From: a gamma proteobacterium symbiont of Ctena orbiculata
Lineage (GTDB): Bacteria > Pseudomonadota > Gammaproteobacteria > Chromatiales > Chromatiaceae
Length of the DNA: 33,852 nucleotides
Assembly (NCBI GenBank): GCA_003094535.1
Contig: NATV01000077.1
Coordinates: 1 to 33,852 of the forward strand
Direction of reading: 5' to 3'
The translations under genes were made by a program, and so were the position numbers. The notes under the pieces were generated by a model. The model ran no database searches, had not been told where the DNA came from, and saw only the letters and a program-made list of their open reading frames with translations. Positions 15,939-24,911 of the stretch are shown here, in pieces (the stretch's first letter is position 1; every line of letters starts with the position of its first letter).

Positions 15939-16520
15939 ATGGGTAGTGAAACACTCAGCTTCATATTCCTCAACGCGGTCCTGGCGAACAACTTCGTCCT
16001 CGCGCTGTTTCTCGGTCTCTGCCCGTTTCTCGGGGTTTCCGGTAAACTCAACACCGCACTGCCCATGGGGCTTGCAACCATGTTCGTGATGCTGGTCAGC
16101 TCGGTCTGCGCCTACCTGATCAACCTCGTACTGGTGACATTTGAGATCGAGTTCCTGCGCCTGATCGCCTATATCGCGGTCATCGCCAGCGCGGTACAGC
16201 TGGTCGAGATGACCCTGAAGAAATTCACCCCGGGACTGTTCCGCTCCCTGGGCATCTTTCTGCCGCTGATCACCACCAACTGCGCCATCCTCGGACTGGC
16301 CCTGTTCCAGACCTTCAAGGAATATGACTTCCTGCAATCGCTGGTTTATGCCCTGGGTGCGGGCACCGGCTTCATGCTGGCGATCCTGTTAATGGCCGGG
16401 CTGCGGGAAAAACTGGAGCTCTCTACCATGCCCACCATCACCCAGGGGGCGGCGGTGAGCCTGATACTCGGTGGCTTGCTGTCGCTCTCGTTCATGGGAT
16501 TTGCCGGACTCGGAGGCTAG
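15939..16520 (+). CDS. rnfA: RnfA, integral membrane subunit of the Rnf complex
   Basis: The partner of RnfE in the membrane core. The 193-residue protein has about six transmembrane helices and the paired family motifs AVLANNFVLALFLGLCPFLG and LITTNCAILGLALF, each with the Cys expected to bind the intramembrane Fe-S centre. I chose ATG 15939 (MGSETLSFIFLNAVLANN), since GGAGG lies ten bases upstream and the family begins at this point; the longer open frame to the left only reads through the repeat spacer. Its TAG stop is four bases before the next GTG start. Confidence 0.96.
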   Translation: MGSETLSFIFLNAVLANNFVLALFLGLCPFLGVSGKLNTALPMGLATMFVMLVSSVCAYLINLVLVTFEIEFLRLIAYIAVIASAVQLVEMTLKKFTPGLFRSLGIFLPLITTNCAILGLALFQTFKEYDFLQSLVYALGAGTGFMLAILLMAGLREKLELSTMPTITQGAAVSLILGGLLSLSFMGFAGLGG

Positions 16521-16524
16521 GAGA

Positions 16525-16722
16525 GTGTTAGACTATCTGATCGCCATGACAATCATTCCCTTACTGCTGCTCGGTTGGTTGATCGTGCAATCGATCGCGC
16601 GGCGTTTCGCCAAGCTGCATCCTGAATTCGGCCCCCCCAGGGAAGAGGGTACGGGCTGCGGAAAGAGCTGTTCATGCAGCGGCAGCAGCTGCCAACGTCA
16701 AGGAGACCACCTCAGAGGTTAA
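16525..16722 (+). CDS. Small Cys-rich single-span membrane protein, Rnf-associated
   Basis: A 65-residue protein starting with GTG, preceded by GGAGG (16512-16516) eight bases upstream. Residues about 6-24 form one hydrophobic helix ([18 protein letters not shown]), then a basic stretch and a C-terminal tail with five to six cysteines closely set ([13 protein letters not shown]). It is tightly packed: four bases after rnfA and five before ppsA, so it belongs to the operon. It has the general look of small membrane proteins linked to metal or Fe-S handling, but I do not recognise a named family. It could help insert the RnfA/RnfE iron-sulfur centre or deliver metal; that is guesswork from position and cysteines. 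Confidence 0.75.
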   Translation: MLDYLIAMTIIPLLLLGWLIVQSIARRFAKLHPEFGPPREEGTGCGKSCSCSGSSCQRQGDHLRG

Positions 16723-16727
16723 AAACA

Positions 16728-19136
16728 ATGAATGAGCCATCCAATCAATCCAAAAACCGTGGCCAGGCGCTGAATGAACAGGTCATCTGGTTCGAGCACC
16801 TGAAGATGCAGGATGTGGATCAGGTCGGCGGAAAGAATGCCTCTTTGGGTGAAATGATCGGTGGCCTTGCCGATGTGGGTGTCAGCGTACCGGGAGGTTT
16901 TGCCACCACGGCCCATGCCTTCCGTGAGTTCTTGCGTCACAACAACCTTGCGCAACGGATTGATCCTTTGTTGAAAAACCTCGATGTGGAGGATGTCACC
17001 GCCCTGGCCGAGGCGGGCAAGACGATACGTCAATGGGTTGTTGAATCCAGCTTTCCCGAAGCCCTGGAAAACGCGATTATCGACGCCTACAAAGCGCTCA
17101 CCGGCGATGCGGATAACCCGCCATCGGTGGCGGTGCGCTCCTCGGCAACCGCGGAGGACCTGCCGGATGCCTCATTTGCAGGACAGCAGGAGACCTTTCT
17201 CAATGTCCAGGGTCTGGACAGCGTCATGGTCGCCATCAAGGAAGTCTTTGCCTCCCTCTACAACGATCGGGCGATATCCTATCGGGTGCATCAGGGCTTT
17301 GCCCACGAGGAGGTGGCCCTCTCCGCCGGCATTCAGCGCATGGTACGTTCCGACATCGGCGCAGCGGGGGTCATGTTCACCCTGGATACGGAGTCCGGTT
17401 TCAAGGATGCGGTCTTCATCACCAGCTCCTATGGGCTGGGTGAGACGGTGGTGCAGGGCTCTGTGAATCCGGATGAGTTTTATGTGCACAAGGGGAATGT
17501 GGAAGCGGGACGCCCGGCTATCCTGCGCCGCAATCTCGGCAGCAAGGCGATTAAGATGGTCTACGGAGAGAGCGCGGAGGAGCGGGTGGTCACCGTGGAT
17601 GTGGCGGAACAGGAGCGACGCCGGTTCTCCCTAACCAATGAACAGGTGGAGAGCCTGGCGCAGATGGCGATAACCATCGAAAAGCACTATCAGCGGCCGA
17701 TGGATATCGAGTGGGGCCTAGATGGCAGCGACGGCCGGCTATACATCCTGCAGGCCCGTCCCGAGACGGTGGAGAGCCGGGTCGACAGCTCATCGGTGGA
17801 GCGCTTCAAGATGGAGGAGAAGGGCAAGGTGTTGGCCCAGGGCCGCGCCATCGGTCAGCGCATCGGCGTCGGGGTAGCGAAGGTGATTCACAGCGCCAGC
17901 GAAATGGCCAAGGTCGAACCCGGCGATGTGTTGGTCACCGACATGACCGATCCCGACTGGGAACCGGTGATGAAACGCGCCTCCGCCATTGTCACCAACC
18001 GGGGCGGACGCACCTGCCATGCCGCGATCATCGCCCGTGAACTGGGAATTCCCGCGGTGGTGGGCTGTCACGATGCCACCGAGTCCCTGGTGGAGGGTCA
18101 GGAGGTCACGGTATCCTGCGCCGAGGGCGATGACGGCTTTATCTACGAAGGCCAGCTGAAATTCTCCATCAGTCGTGGCGATGTCACCGCGCTGCCGGAG
18201 CCCCCCGCCAAGATCATGATGAATGTGGCCAATCCCAGCCGCGCCTTTGCCTTCAGCCGTATTCCCAACGCCGGCATCGGCCTGGCACGCCTCGAGTTCA
18301 TCATCAACACCACCATTGGTGTCCACCCCAAGGCATTGATGGAGTTCGACAATCTTCCCGGCGATCTCAAGGCCAAGGTACAGAGCCATATCGATGGCTA
18401 TCCCGATCCGGTGGAGTTTTATGTCGAGAAACTGGTCGAGGGGATCTCCACCCTCGCTGCCGCCTTCAACGGAAAACCGGTGATCGTGCGCACCTCCGAT
18501 TTCAAATCCAACGAATATGCGAACCTGATCGGCGGCAAGCTCTATGAACCCGAAGAAGAGAATCCGATGATCGGTTTCCGCGGGGCGTCGCGCTATATCT
18601 CAGAGAGTTTTAGAGCCTGCTTCGAACTGGAGTGCAGGGCCCTGAAACGGGTTCGGGAAGAGATGGGATTTGACAACGTAGAGATCATGATTCCCTTCGT
18701 TCGCACCCTGGACGAGGCGGCCCAGGTCATCCAGCTGCTGGAGGAGAACGGTCTGAAACGGGGCGAGAACGGCTTGAAGGTGATCATGATGTGCGAATTG
18801 CCCTCCAACGCTGTATTGGCCAGGGAGTTCCTGGAATATTTCGACGGCTTCTCCATCGGTTCCAACGACATGACCCAGTTGACCCTGGGCCTGGACCGTG
18901 ATTCCGGCCTCGTCGCCCAGAGCTTCGATGAGAGAAATCCTGGTGTGAAACGGATGCTGGAGATGGCGATCCAGGCCTGTAACGAGGCCGGAAAATATGT
19001 CGGCATCTGCGGCCAGGGCCCTTCGGATTACCCAGAGCTGGCTGAGTGGCTGGTGGAACAAGGCATCAAGAGCATGTCGCTGAATCCGGACACCGTGATC
19101 GACACCTGGCGTCTCCTGGCCGGTCAGGAGAGCTGA
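16728..19136 (+). CDS. ppsA: Phosphoenolpyruvate synthase (pyruvate, water dikinase)
   Basis: Makes PEP + AMP + phosphate from pyruvate + ATP + water in the cytosol, the entry to gluconeogenesis from pyruvate. The 802 residues match the family length. Order: N-terminal ATP-grasp nucleotide-binding domain ([11 protein letters not shown], about 35-45; [19 protein letters not shown]), phosphohistidine swivel domain with [21 protein letters not shown] (catalytic His431; Thr429 is the residue a PpsR-type regulator phosphorylates), and a TIM-barrel PEP/pyruvate domain with [36 protein letters not shown] and [12 protein letters not shown] (catalytic Cys761). ATG 16728 was chosen because the longer frame runs into the upstream gene. 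It directly follows the rnf genes and precedes its own regulator ppsR. Confidence 0.97.
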   Translation: MNEPSNQSKNRGQALNEQVIWFEHLKMQDVDQVGGKNASLGEMIGGLADVGVSVPGGFATTAHAFREFLRHNNLAQRIDPLLKNLDVEDVTALAEAGKTIRQWVVESSFPEALENAIIDAYKALTGDADNPPSVAVRSSATAEDLPDASFAGQQETFLNVQGLDSVMVAIKEVFASLYNDRAISYRVHQGFAHEEVALSAGIQRMVRSDIGAAGVMFTLDTESGFKDAVFITSSYGLGETVVQGSVNPDEFYVHKGNVEAGRPAILRRNLGSKAIKMVYGESAEERVVTVDVAEQERRRFSLTNEQVESLAQMAITIEKHYQRPMDIEWGLDGSDGRLYILQARPETVESRVDSSSVERFKMEEKGKVLAQGRAIGQRIGVGVAKVIHSASEMAKVEPGDVLVTDMTDPDWEPVMKRASAIVTNRGGRTCHAAIIARELGIPAVVGCHDATESLVEGQEVTVSCAEGDDGFIYEGQLKFSISRGDVTALPEPPAKIMMNVANPSRAFAFSRIPNAGIGLARLEFIINTTIGVHPKALMEFDNLPGDLKAKVQSHIDGYPDPVEFYVEKLVEGISTLAAAFNGKPVIVRTSDFKSNEYANLIGGKLYEPEEENPMIGFRGASRYISESFRACFELECRALKRVREEMGFDNVEIMIPFVRTLDEAAQVIQLLEENGLKRGENGLKVIMMCELPSNAVLAREFLEYFDGFSIGSNDMTQLTLGLDRDSGLVAQSFDERNPGVKRMLEMAIQACNEAGKYVGICGQGPSDYPELAEWLVEQGIKSMSLNPDTVIDTWRLLAGQES

Positions 19137-19164
19137 TCGAAACCGATTGGGGCGTAGTGACCGT

Positions 19165-19989
19165 ATGAAACGCACCATCTTCTTTCTTGCCGATCACACC
19201 GGTATTACCGTTGAGGCCATGGGACGGTCGTTGCTGAGCCAATTCGAAGGTTTTAGCTACGAAACGGTCCATTGGCCTTTCATCGACAGCCTGGACAAGG
19301 CGAGGCGGGTTGCGGAACGAATCAACCAGACGACCATGGAGTCGGAGCAGAAACCGATCGTCTTCACTACCCTGGTCGATCCCCAGATTCGTGACTATTT
19401 CAAACAGCTCGACGTCCCGGTGATGGACTTTTTCGAGACCTTCACCAGCCGACTCGAGGATGAACTCCAGCTGCCTTCCTCCCATGCCCTGGGCCGTTTT
19501 CATACCACCGACAATAACCGGGCCTATGACCAGCGCATCCATGCCGTCAACTTCGCATTGAACAACGACGATGGGGCAGTGACAAAAAACTATACCACTG
19601 CAGACCTGATCCTGATTGGTGTATCCCGTGTCGGCAAGACACCCACCTGCCTCTTTCTCGGTCTGCAACATAGCGTCCTGGCGGCGAACTACCCCCTCAC
19701 CGATGACGACCTGAATAACGATCTGCTACCCAAACCTTTACGCACCTACAAAGATAAGCTCTATGGCCTGACCATCGATCCGCAGCAGTTACAGAGGATT
19801 CGCCAGGAACGGCGCCCGGATCGCCGCTACTCCACCCTCGAGCAGTGTAAATTGGAGATCAAGATGGCGGAGGATCTTTTCAAGCACTACAAGATCCCCT
19901 ATTTGGATACCACATCCATGTCCATCGAGGAGATATCAGCAAGGCTCCTGCAACATATAAACCGGGCCGCAAAGGTCTCTAACGACTGA
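19165..19989 (+). CDS. ppsR: PEP synthase regulatory kinase/pyrophosphorylase PpsR
   Basis: Bifunctional regulator that inactivates PEP synthase by ADP-dependent phosphorylation of a threonine next to the catalytic histidine and reactivates it by Pi-dependent removal (DUF299 family, YdiA in E. coli). The 274-residue protein starts KRTIFFLADHTGITVEAMG, has the P-loop-like GVSRVGKTPT at 152-161, and carries the C-terminal RRYSTLEQCKLEI and YLDTTSMSIEEIS segments. ATG 19165 is preferred over the in-frame TTG 19147. It lies 28 bases after ppsA, so the enzyme and its switch are co-transcribed here; in E. coli the two genes are neighbours but divergent. The target Thr429-Cys-His431 is present in this PpsA. 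Confidence 0.96.
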   Translation: MKRTIFFLADHTGITVEAMGRSLLSQFEGFSYETVHWPFIDSLDKARRVAERINQTTMESEQKPIVFTTLVDPQIRDYFKQLDVPVMDFFETFTSRLEDELQLPSSHALGRFHTTDNNRAYDQRIHAVNFALNNDDGAVTKNYTTADLILIGVSRVGKTPTCLFLGLQHSVLAANYPLTDDDLNNDLLPKPLRTYKDKLYGLTIDPQQLQRIRQERRPDRRYSTLEQCKLEIKMAEDLFKHYKIPYLDTTSMSIEEISARLLQHINRAAKVSND

Positions 19990-20195
19990 TCATGCCGAGT
20001 GGACCGCTAGTCGCCCTATACTGACCGGTGGGACGATATTTTGTTATTTTTCATGAAAGCGCATCGCTATCTCAATATACTTACGCTGGCATGAGACAAA
20101 CACTATTGTGTAAGCTTTGCGACAGCAGGATCGGCTGCCCATATACGCAATAGCAAGCTGTGAAACATCATTTACCTTCAACTTTAATTATATTC

Positions 20196-20201
20196 TATAA
20201 T
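20196..20201 (+). promoter_or_regulatory. Candidate -10 box before the cyclase gene
   Basis: A perfect TATAAT lies 26 bases before the GTG start of the cyclase, in a strongly AT-rich stretch of the 237-base gap after ppsR. The -35 position (TTACCT at 18 bases spacing) is poor. If used, the leader would be very short, in keeping with the missing ribosome-binding site of the gene. Confidence 0.4.
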
Positions 20202-20226
20202 TTACTGATTAATAAGTATATATTAC

Positions 20227-21669
20227 GTGATTAACTGGTTTGTACGACTGTTTCGGAAGGCACCCGTACCCATTGCAATCAAGTGGACGATCTACATCGG
20301 CACCTTGATCACGCTGGTCATGGGCGTACTCGGGTGGTTTCTCATCTCCCAGCAGACCAGCTTCCATATGCGCGAGGTAAAGGGATTTGGTGAAGTCCTG
20401 GTCGAACAGCTGGCCCACTCCGCCAGTGAACCGCTGCTCGCGGATGATCAGTTCAACCTGCAGGGACTGGTCAGCCGCCAGACCCAGAATGAGAAGGTTG
20501 TCGGCGCCGCCATCGTACCCGCCGGCAAACCCTGGATCTCATCCGGCAGTGTTCCCCACCAACTACCCAGTTCTGAAGAGCTGTTACCGATGATCTGGGC
20601 ATGGCGTGACGAAGAGAACTTCAGACATCCGGCGATCACTTTCTTCAGCCCGATCAATTTTCGGGATGTCATTGCCGGCCATGCGATAATCACTCTGGAC
20701 AGGCAGTTTCTCGATCGCAACCAAAAACGCACCATCGGCATTATCGGCTACGCCACCTTTGGACTGATCCTAATAGCAGCCATACTCTCTTATGTCTTGA
20801 GCAAGCGTCTAAGCCGACCGATCACCCTGCTCGCCCAGGCTGGACAGAAGCCCGAGGCGGGGCTGCTGGTCAGCCCGATGGAGACAGACCGCCATGACGA
20901 GATCGGCCAGGTTTACGCCCATTTTGACCGTATGACTGCAGGTCTGCTGGAAAAACGCCAGGTTGAAGACGCCCTCTCCCGCTATGTCTCACCCGTGGTG
21001 GCGGAGAAAATCCTCTCCAATCTGTCACAACCGCGTCTTGCCAACCAGGAGATGGAAGGCAGTATCCTGTTCTGCGACATTGTCGGCTTTACCCGGCTTT
21101 CGGAGGATCTCCCCGCTGACGAGGTGGCAGCCCTGCTCAATCTCTACCTGGGCGCTATCGCCGATTCGGCTCATCGTTGCCGGGGAGTCGTGGATAAATT
21201 CATCGGTGACAGTGCGATGATTCTTTTCGGTGTTCCCGAAGCCGACAACGAACATGGTCAACAGGCGATTCGCTGCGCCTGGCTGATTCAAGCCATGGTG
21301 CGTCATATCAACAAAAAGCGCCGCCAAGCGGGCAAGGAGCCGATCATGTTGCGCATCGGCATCAACAGCGGCACCATGCTTGCCGGGAATATCGGAATCC
21401 CTGACCGACTGGAATATACTGTAGTTGGCGATACTGTGAATCTCGCCTCCCGATTGTGCGGCGCCTCGCCCGCTGACGGCATCATGATGAGCCAGGCTAC
21501 AGCGGAGTTTCCCGGTGTGGCTGAAATGGTGGAATTGCACAGACAGCCAACGCTTAAAATTCGGGGTAAGAAAAATCTTGTCACGCCCTATATTGCGGGA
21601 ACACCATCGCGGGAATTCGGTCAATGGTTGTTGCGTACCATGACCTACATTTTGAAAAAACAGGTTTGA
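20227..21669 (+). CDS. Membrane class III adenylate/guanylate cyclase with HAMP domain
   Basis: Predicted sensor that makes a cyclic nucleotide. The 480-residue protein has a first helix (about 16-41), a periplasmic sensor part (about 42-170), a second helix (about 172-193), a HAMP linker (about 194-250) and a class III cyclase domain (about 265-460). Metal-binding Asp284 (ILFCDIVGFT) and Asp328 (DKFIGDSAM) are both present, as are RIGINSGTMLAGNIG and VVGDTVNLASRL, the latter with the Asn and Arg that contact the transition state. The Lys of DKFIGD and the Asp of GDTVN favour ATP over GTP, so an adenylate cyclase is more likely. The GTG start has no clear ribosome-binding site. Its stop shares a base with the next ATG (TGATG), so the lipoprotein is translationally coupled to it. 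Confidence 0.92.
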   Translation: MINWFVRLFRKAPVPIAIKWTIYIGTLITLVMGVLGWFLISQQTSFHMREVKGFGEVLVEQLAHSASEPLLADDQFNLQGLVSRQTQNEKVVGAAIVPAGKPWISSGSVPHQLPSSEELLPMIWAWRDEENFRHPAITFFSPINFRDVIAGHAIITLDRQFLDRNQKRTIGIIGYATFGLILIAAILSYVLSKRLSRPITLLAQAGQKPEAGLLVSPMETDRHDEIGQVYAHFDRMTAGLLEKRQVEDALSRYVSPVVAEKILSNLSQPRLANQEMEGSILFCDIVGFTRLSEDLPADEVAALLNLYLGAIADSAHRCRGVVDKFIGDSAMILFGVPEADNEHGQQAIRCAWLIQAMVRHINKKRRQAGKEPIMLRIGINSGTMLAGNIGIPDRLEYTVVGDTVNLASRLCGASPADGIMMSQATAEFPGVAEMVELHRQPTLKIRGKKNLVTPYIAGTPSREFGQWLLRTMTYILKKQV

Positions 21670-22625
21670 TGAAACAGCCTTTAAAATCAGTAATAGCCTA
21701 TTTTTCGCTAACCATGCTCGCAGGCTGTCAACTGATTGAAACCAGACAAACAGCACCCGCCCCCGTGGTTGACAATGCGCTCGACAAGAGCCGGCAGCTG
21801 GCGGCCAAGGGACGCTATGGCGAGGCGATCAGCCTGCTCGACCGCGCCAGCAGCAACCGGAATCTCAATAATAGTTACAGAAAAGAACTTGAAAGCTTCA
21901 GAAACCAGCAAAAGCTGGTCGAGGAGGAGTTGAACGATCAACTCCTCATCAGCAACACCTCGGCACTGAAGAATCAACTGCCGATACTGACCAGACTGAC
22001 CCAGGCCAGCCCCGACAAGCCCCACTACGCCGATCTCCTCGAAGAGACCCGGGAGACGCTGCAAAGCATGCAACAGGGCCTGTCGGAGTGTGCTTGGCGC
22101 CATTTCAAGCGAAACAACGCCCTGGCCAAGGATTGCCTTTCGCTCTCCCTGTCGCTGAAGCAGGACAAGGCCGACCAGAACCTGATGGAACATCTGCTGC
22201 AAGAACAGGTGGAGTATAAAAAAGAGGTTGCGCAGAAAGAGCAGGCCAATCGGGAGCATAAGTGGAAAAAGCGTGTCGACAAGAACCTCGCCGAGGCGCG
22301 GCGGCTCATCGAGAGCGGACAGCTCAAGGATGCCAGGCGCGCACTGAAGCGGGTATTGAAGGAGTCGCCGAAGAACGAAACCGCGAAAAAGATGCTCGCC
22401 GATGTCAATCGAACCCTGGCGAAGTATATCGACAACCTGCTGCTGGCCGGCGACCGTCTCTACCGGGACGGGGAAATCGAGGGCGCCAAGGCGACTTGGC
22501 GGGCTGCCCTCACCCTCGATCCGCTGGATCAACGGGCCAGGGAAAAGATCCAGCGTGCGCAACGTGTCCTCAATAACCTTGAAAATCTGAGAAAATCCAA
22601 TGAGAACGGCGAGAAAAGCCCTTAA
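21669..22625 (+). CDS. Lipoprotein with TPR-like helical repeats
   Basis: A 318-residue envelope lipoprotein of unknown job. The start ATG 21669 gives a signal peptide ending in TMLAGC with Cys20 as lipidated residue; the longer upstream frame lies inside the cyclase gene. The mature part is almost all helix, rich in Lys, Glu, Leu and Ala, with TPR-like helix pairs (AAKGRYGEAISLLDRA near 40-56; LIESGQLKDARRALKRVLKESPKNE near 210-235; GEIEGAKATWRAALTLDPLDQRAREK near 270-295) and a charged coiled-coil-like middle. It overlaps the cyclase stop by one base. A likely role is as a partner or sensor scaffold for the cyclase, which is inferred from coupling only. Confidence 0.85.
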   Translation: MKQPLKSVIAYFSLTMLAGCQLIETRQTAPAPVVDNALDKSRQLAAKGRYGEAISLLDRASSNRNLNNSYRKELESFRNQQKLVEEELNDQLLISNTSALKNQLPILTRLTQASPDKPHYADLLEETRETLQSMQQGLSECAWRHFKRNNALAKDCLSLSLSLKQDKADQNLMEHLLQEQVEYKKEVAQKEQANREHKWKKRVDKNLAEARRLIESGQLKDARRALKRVLKESPKNETAKKMLADVNRTLAKYIDNLLLAGDRLYRDGEIEGAKATWRAALTLDPLDQRAREKIQRAQRVLNNLENLRKSNENGEKSP

Positions 22626-22908
22626 ATGACTGTTTTTAATATTATTTAATTCACGCCATCAGACAATTGACCATCCCATCGGTTCTGAGTCAGCAACCAC
22701 CACCCGGCCTCCGCTGGGTTATCAGAAATCTCACAAATCCTGCTAAAAGTGGTGGTTCCTGGATGATGATCCGCTATAATCGCGGCCTGCAATCCCCGTC
22801 TCTCTATCGTCCAGGGTTGAAAAAATTCAGAATCGTCTGTAGCCACAGCCCCAACCGTGCAGCAGACATCCGCATATGATCATTGACGTAAAAGATATTG
22901 ATATACAG

Positions 22909-23814
22909 ATGAAGATTCTGCTGAGACAACTTATTCTCAGTCTTATCTTGGTACCCATGGTGGGTTATGCGGAATCCCTCGATTGGCTACCAACAAGTCC
23001 TGTCTCCTTCTATGAGTTGGCGTCCGCGCATGACCTATCCTCTGAACCGTATGGCACTCGCTATTCACTCTCCCTGGATAGCCTCGAGACCACTCCAGCC
23101 CTCGATCGACCAAGACCCTACGGTTTCGGCAGGGAACTCAACGATACGAGCCCCGTTGACTACCCGGGATTGAGGCGTGACACAGCCTATTTTTTCGGTT
23201 ATCAGTTCTTCATCGTGGGACTGTTATATGTCATGCCGGAGGAGGTCTCCTCCTGGTCTGAGGAGGACAAAGAAGAGTATAACTTCAGTAAGTGGTGGGA
23301 TAATGTCACCGGCCCCCGTTGGGACCCGGATGAATGGTATCTCAACTATATCCTGCACCCCTATTGGGGCATGACCTACTACACCCGGGGCAGGGAACGA
23401 GGACTTACAGAGATGGGTGCTTTCTGGTTCTCCTTTACCCTATCCTCGATCTACGAATTCGGGTTGGAGGCCCTGTTCGAACCGGTCTCTGTTCAGGATG
23501 TCATTTTCACCCCGACCCTTGGTGCCTGGCTGGGCTGGTACTTAGAGGATACCCGTCGTAGCATCAAGCAGCAGTCCAGCTTCAGCACCTGGGACAAGAC
23601 CATCCTCATTGCCACTGATCCCCTCGGCACCCTAAACACCATGGTGGACAAGCTGTTCGGGGTTGGCGTTGAGAGCGAATTGGCATTACGCACCTTTTAC
23701 CAGAGTCCAAAATTGCTGGAGTCCGGGGTAGCCCTCGGGAATGATCCCCATAGCGCGCATACGGATCCAGTGGTACGTGATTACATCGGCGTTCAGCTCA
23801 CCCTGCACTTTTAG
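22909..23814 (+). CDS. DUF3943-type predicted outer-membrane-associated protein
   Basis: Unknown function. The protein has a Sec signal peptide (MKILLRQLILSLILVPMVGYA-type, cleaved near AES) when started at ATG 22909; an in-frame ATG at 22876 adds eleven residues and is also possible. The centre carries the DUF3943 hallmarks: HPYWGMTYYTRGRERG, FWFSFTLSSIYEFGLEALFEPVS and PTLGAWLGWYLEDTRR. Many aromatic residues and a C-terminus ending in LTLHF, with terminal Phe, point to an outer-membrane barrel or barrel-like protein. It is a single gene 250 bases after the lipoprotein and convergent with lptG; the gap 22626-22875 shows nothing I can name. Confidence 0.82.
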   Translation: MKILLRQLILSLILVPMVGYAESLDWLPTSPVSFYELASAHDLSSEPYGTRYSLSLDSLETTPALDRPRPYGFGRELNDTSPVDYPGLRRDTAYFFGYQFFIVGLLYVMPEEVSSWSEEDKEEYNFSKWWDNVTGPRWDPDEWYLNYILHPYWGMTYYTRGRERGLTEMGAFWFSFTLSSIYEFGLEALFEPVSVQDVIFTPTLGAWLGWYLEDTRRSIKQQSSFSTWDKTILIATDPLGTLNTMVDKLFGVGVESELALRTFYQSPKLLESGVALGNDPHSAHTDPVVRDYIGVQLTLHF

Positions 23815-23846
23815 ATAGTAGCAGGAGCCCGGTTACCAGTCTTTGA

Positions 23847-24911
23847 TCAATAGACGCGTCGAAACAACCAGATAGCCAACGCCAGGAACAGCAACAGGGG
23901 TAAAAAGGCGGCAACCAGGGCATTCATTGAATAGACCACCGCCATATAGGCGAAGGCCCTGTTCAACAGATAGAAGACAATCCCCAGCATGGCGCCGACA
24001 AACACCCGTTGTCCGGCTCCCGCACTGCGCAAAGAACCGAAGACAAACGGAATACTCAGAAACAGCATCACCATCGTCACCAGCGGTGTGGTCATCTTGC
24101 CCCAGAAGGCAACCTCATAGTTGATCGAGGCCTGACCGTTTTGTTGCAGGTAACCGACATAGCGCCACAGATCCCAGGCAGCCAACATATGGGGCTTCAC
24201 CGTCAATACATCGAGCGCGGAGGGATCCAGCTGAGCCCGCCAGGCTTGCTCTGGCACTGAAGTTACTGACACCGCCGAGCCGGTGAACTCGCTCTGTTCC
24301 ACTTCCCGGATGATCCAACCCCCTGACTGATGGCTTGCCCGCTCCGCATGTATCGCCTTGAGAAGACGACCATCATCGCCATATTCATAGATCGAAATAT
24401 CCGCCAACTCCGAGTTGGGAAGAATCTGCCGGATATTGATGAAGGTATTGCCGTCGCGTGACCAGAATCCGTAACGGGTCTTGAGGCTGATCTGTCCCGA
24501 CAGAGCCTCGTTTTTCATGCGTTGTGCCTGCTGCTCCGCTACCGGGGCCAGATATTCGCCGATTACCACTACAATCGCGAGCACCAATAATCCCGTCTTC
24601 AGCACCGAGATAACGATTCTGCCGATCGAGACCCCTGCCGCGCGCATCGCGAGGAGTTCCGAATTTCCCGCCAATACACCCAGTCCCAACAGACTTCCGA
24701 GCAGGGTCGCCAGGGGAAAGAGTTCATAACAGTAGCGGGGCATACCCAAGCTCACAAAGGTGTATGCCATTGATGTGGTGTAGCCGCCCTCCACCTCCTC
24801 CAGCTCGGCCACCAATTCAAAGAAGCCGATCAGCACCAGCAACAATGCCAGCACGCCAACGATGCCGATCAACACGGTGCGGCCGATATAGCGATCAAGC
24901 AAGGAGATCAT
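23847..24911 (-). CDS. lptG: LptG, LPS export ABC permease
   Basis: Inner-membrane half of the LptB2FG transporter that extracts lipopolysaccharide and sends it toward LptC/LptA. The 354-residue protein (start MISLLDRYIGRTV) has three N-terminal transmembrane helices, a periplasmic jellyroll-like domain (about 130-265) and three C-terminal helices, the usual LptF/G plan. The segment MRAAGVSIGRI is the coupling helix that contacts LptB. I chose ATG 24911, which overlaps the lptF stop by four bases (ATGA); the open frame continues upstream only inside lptF. The order lptF-lptG is standard. Confidence 0.95.
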   Translation of the reverse strand: MISLLDRYIGRTVLIGIVGVLALLLVLIGFFELVAELEEVEGGYTTSMAYTFVSLGMPRYCYELFPLATLLGSLLGLGVLAGNSELLAMRAAGVSIGRIVISVLKTGLLVLAIVVVIGEYLAPVAEQQAQRMKNEALSGQISLKTRYGFWSRDGNTFINIRQILPNSELADISIYEYGDDGRLLKAIHAERASHQSGGWIIREVEQSEFTGSAVSVTSVPEQAWRAQLDPSALDVLTVKPHMLAAWDLWRYVGYLQQNGQASINYEVAFWGKMTTPLVTMVMLFLSIPFVFGSLRSAGAGQRVFVGAMLGIVFYLLNRAFAYMAVVYSMNALVAAFLPLLLFLALAIWLFRRVY

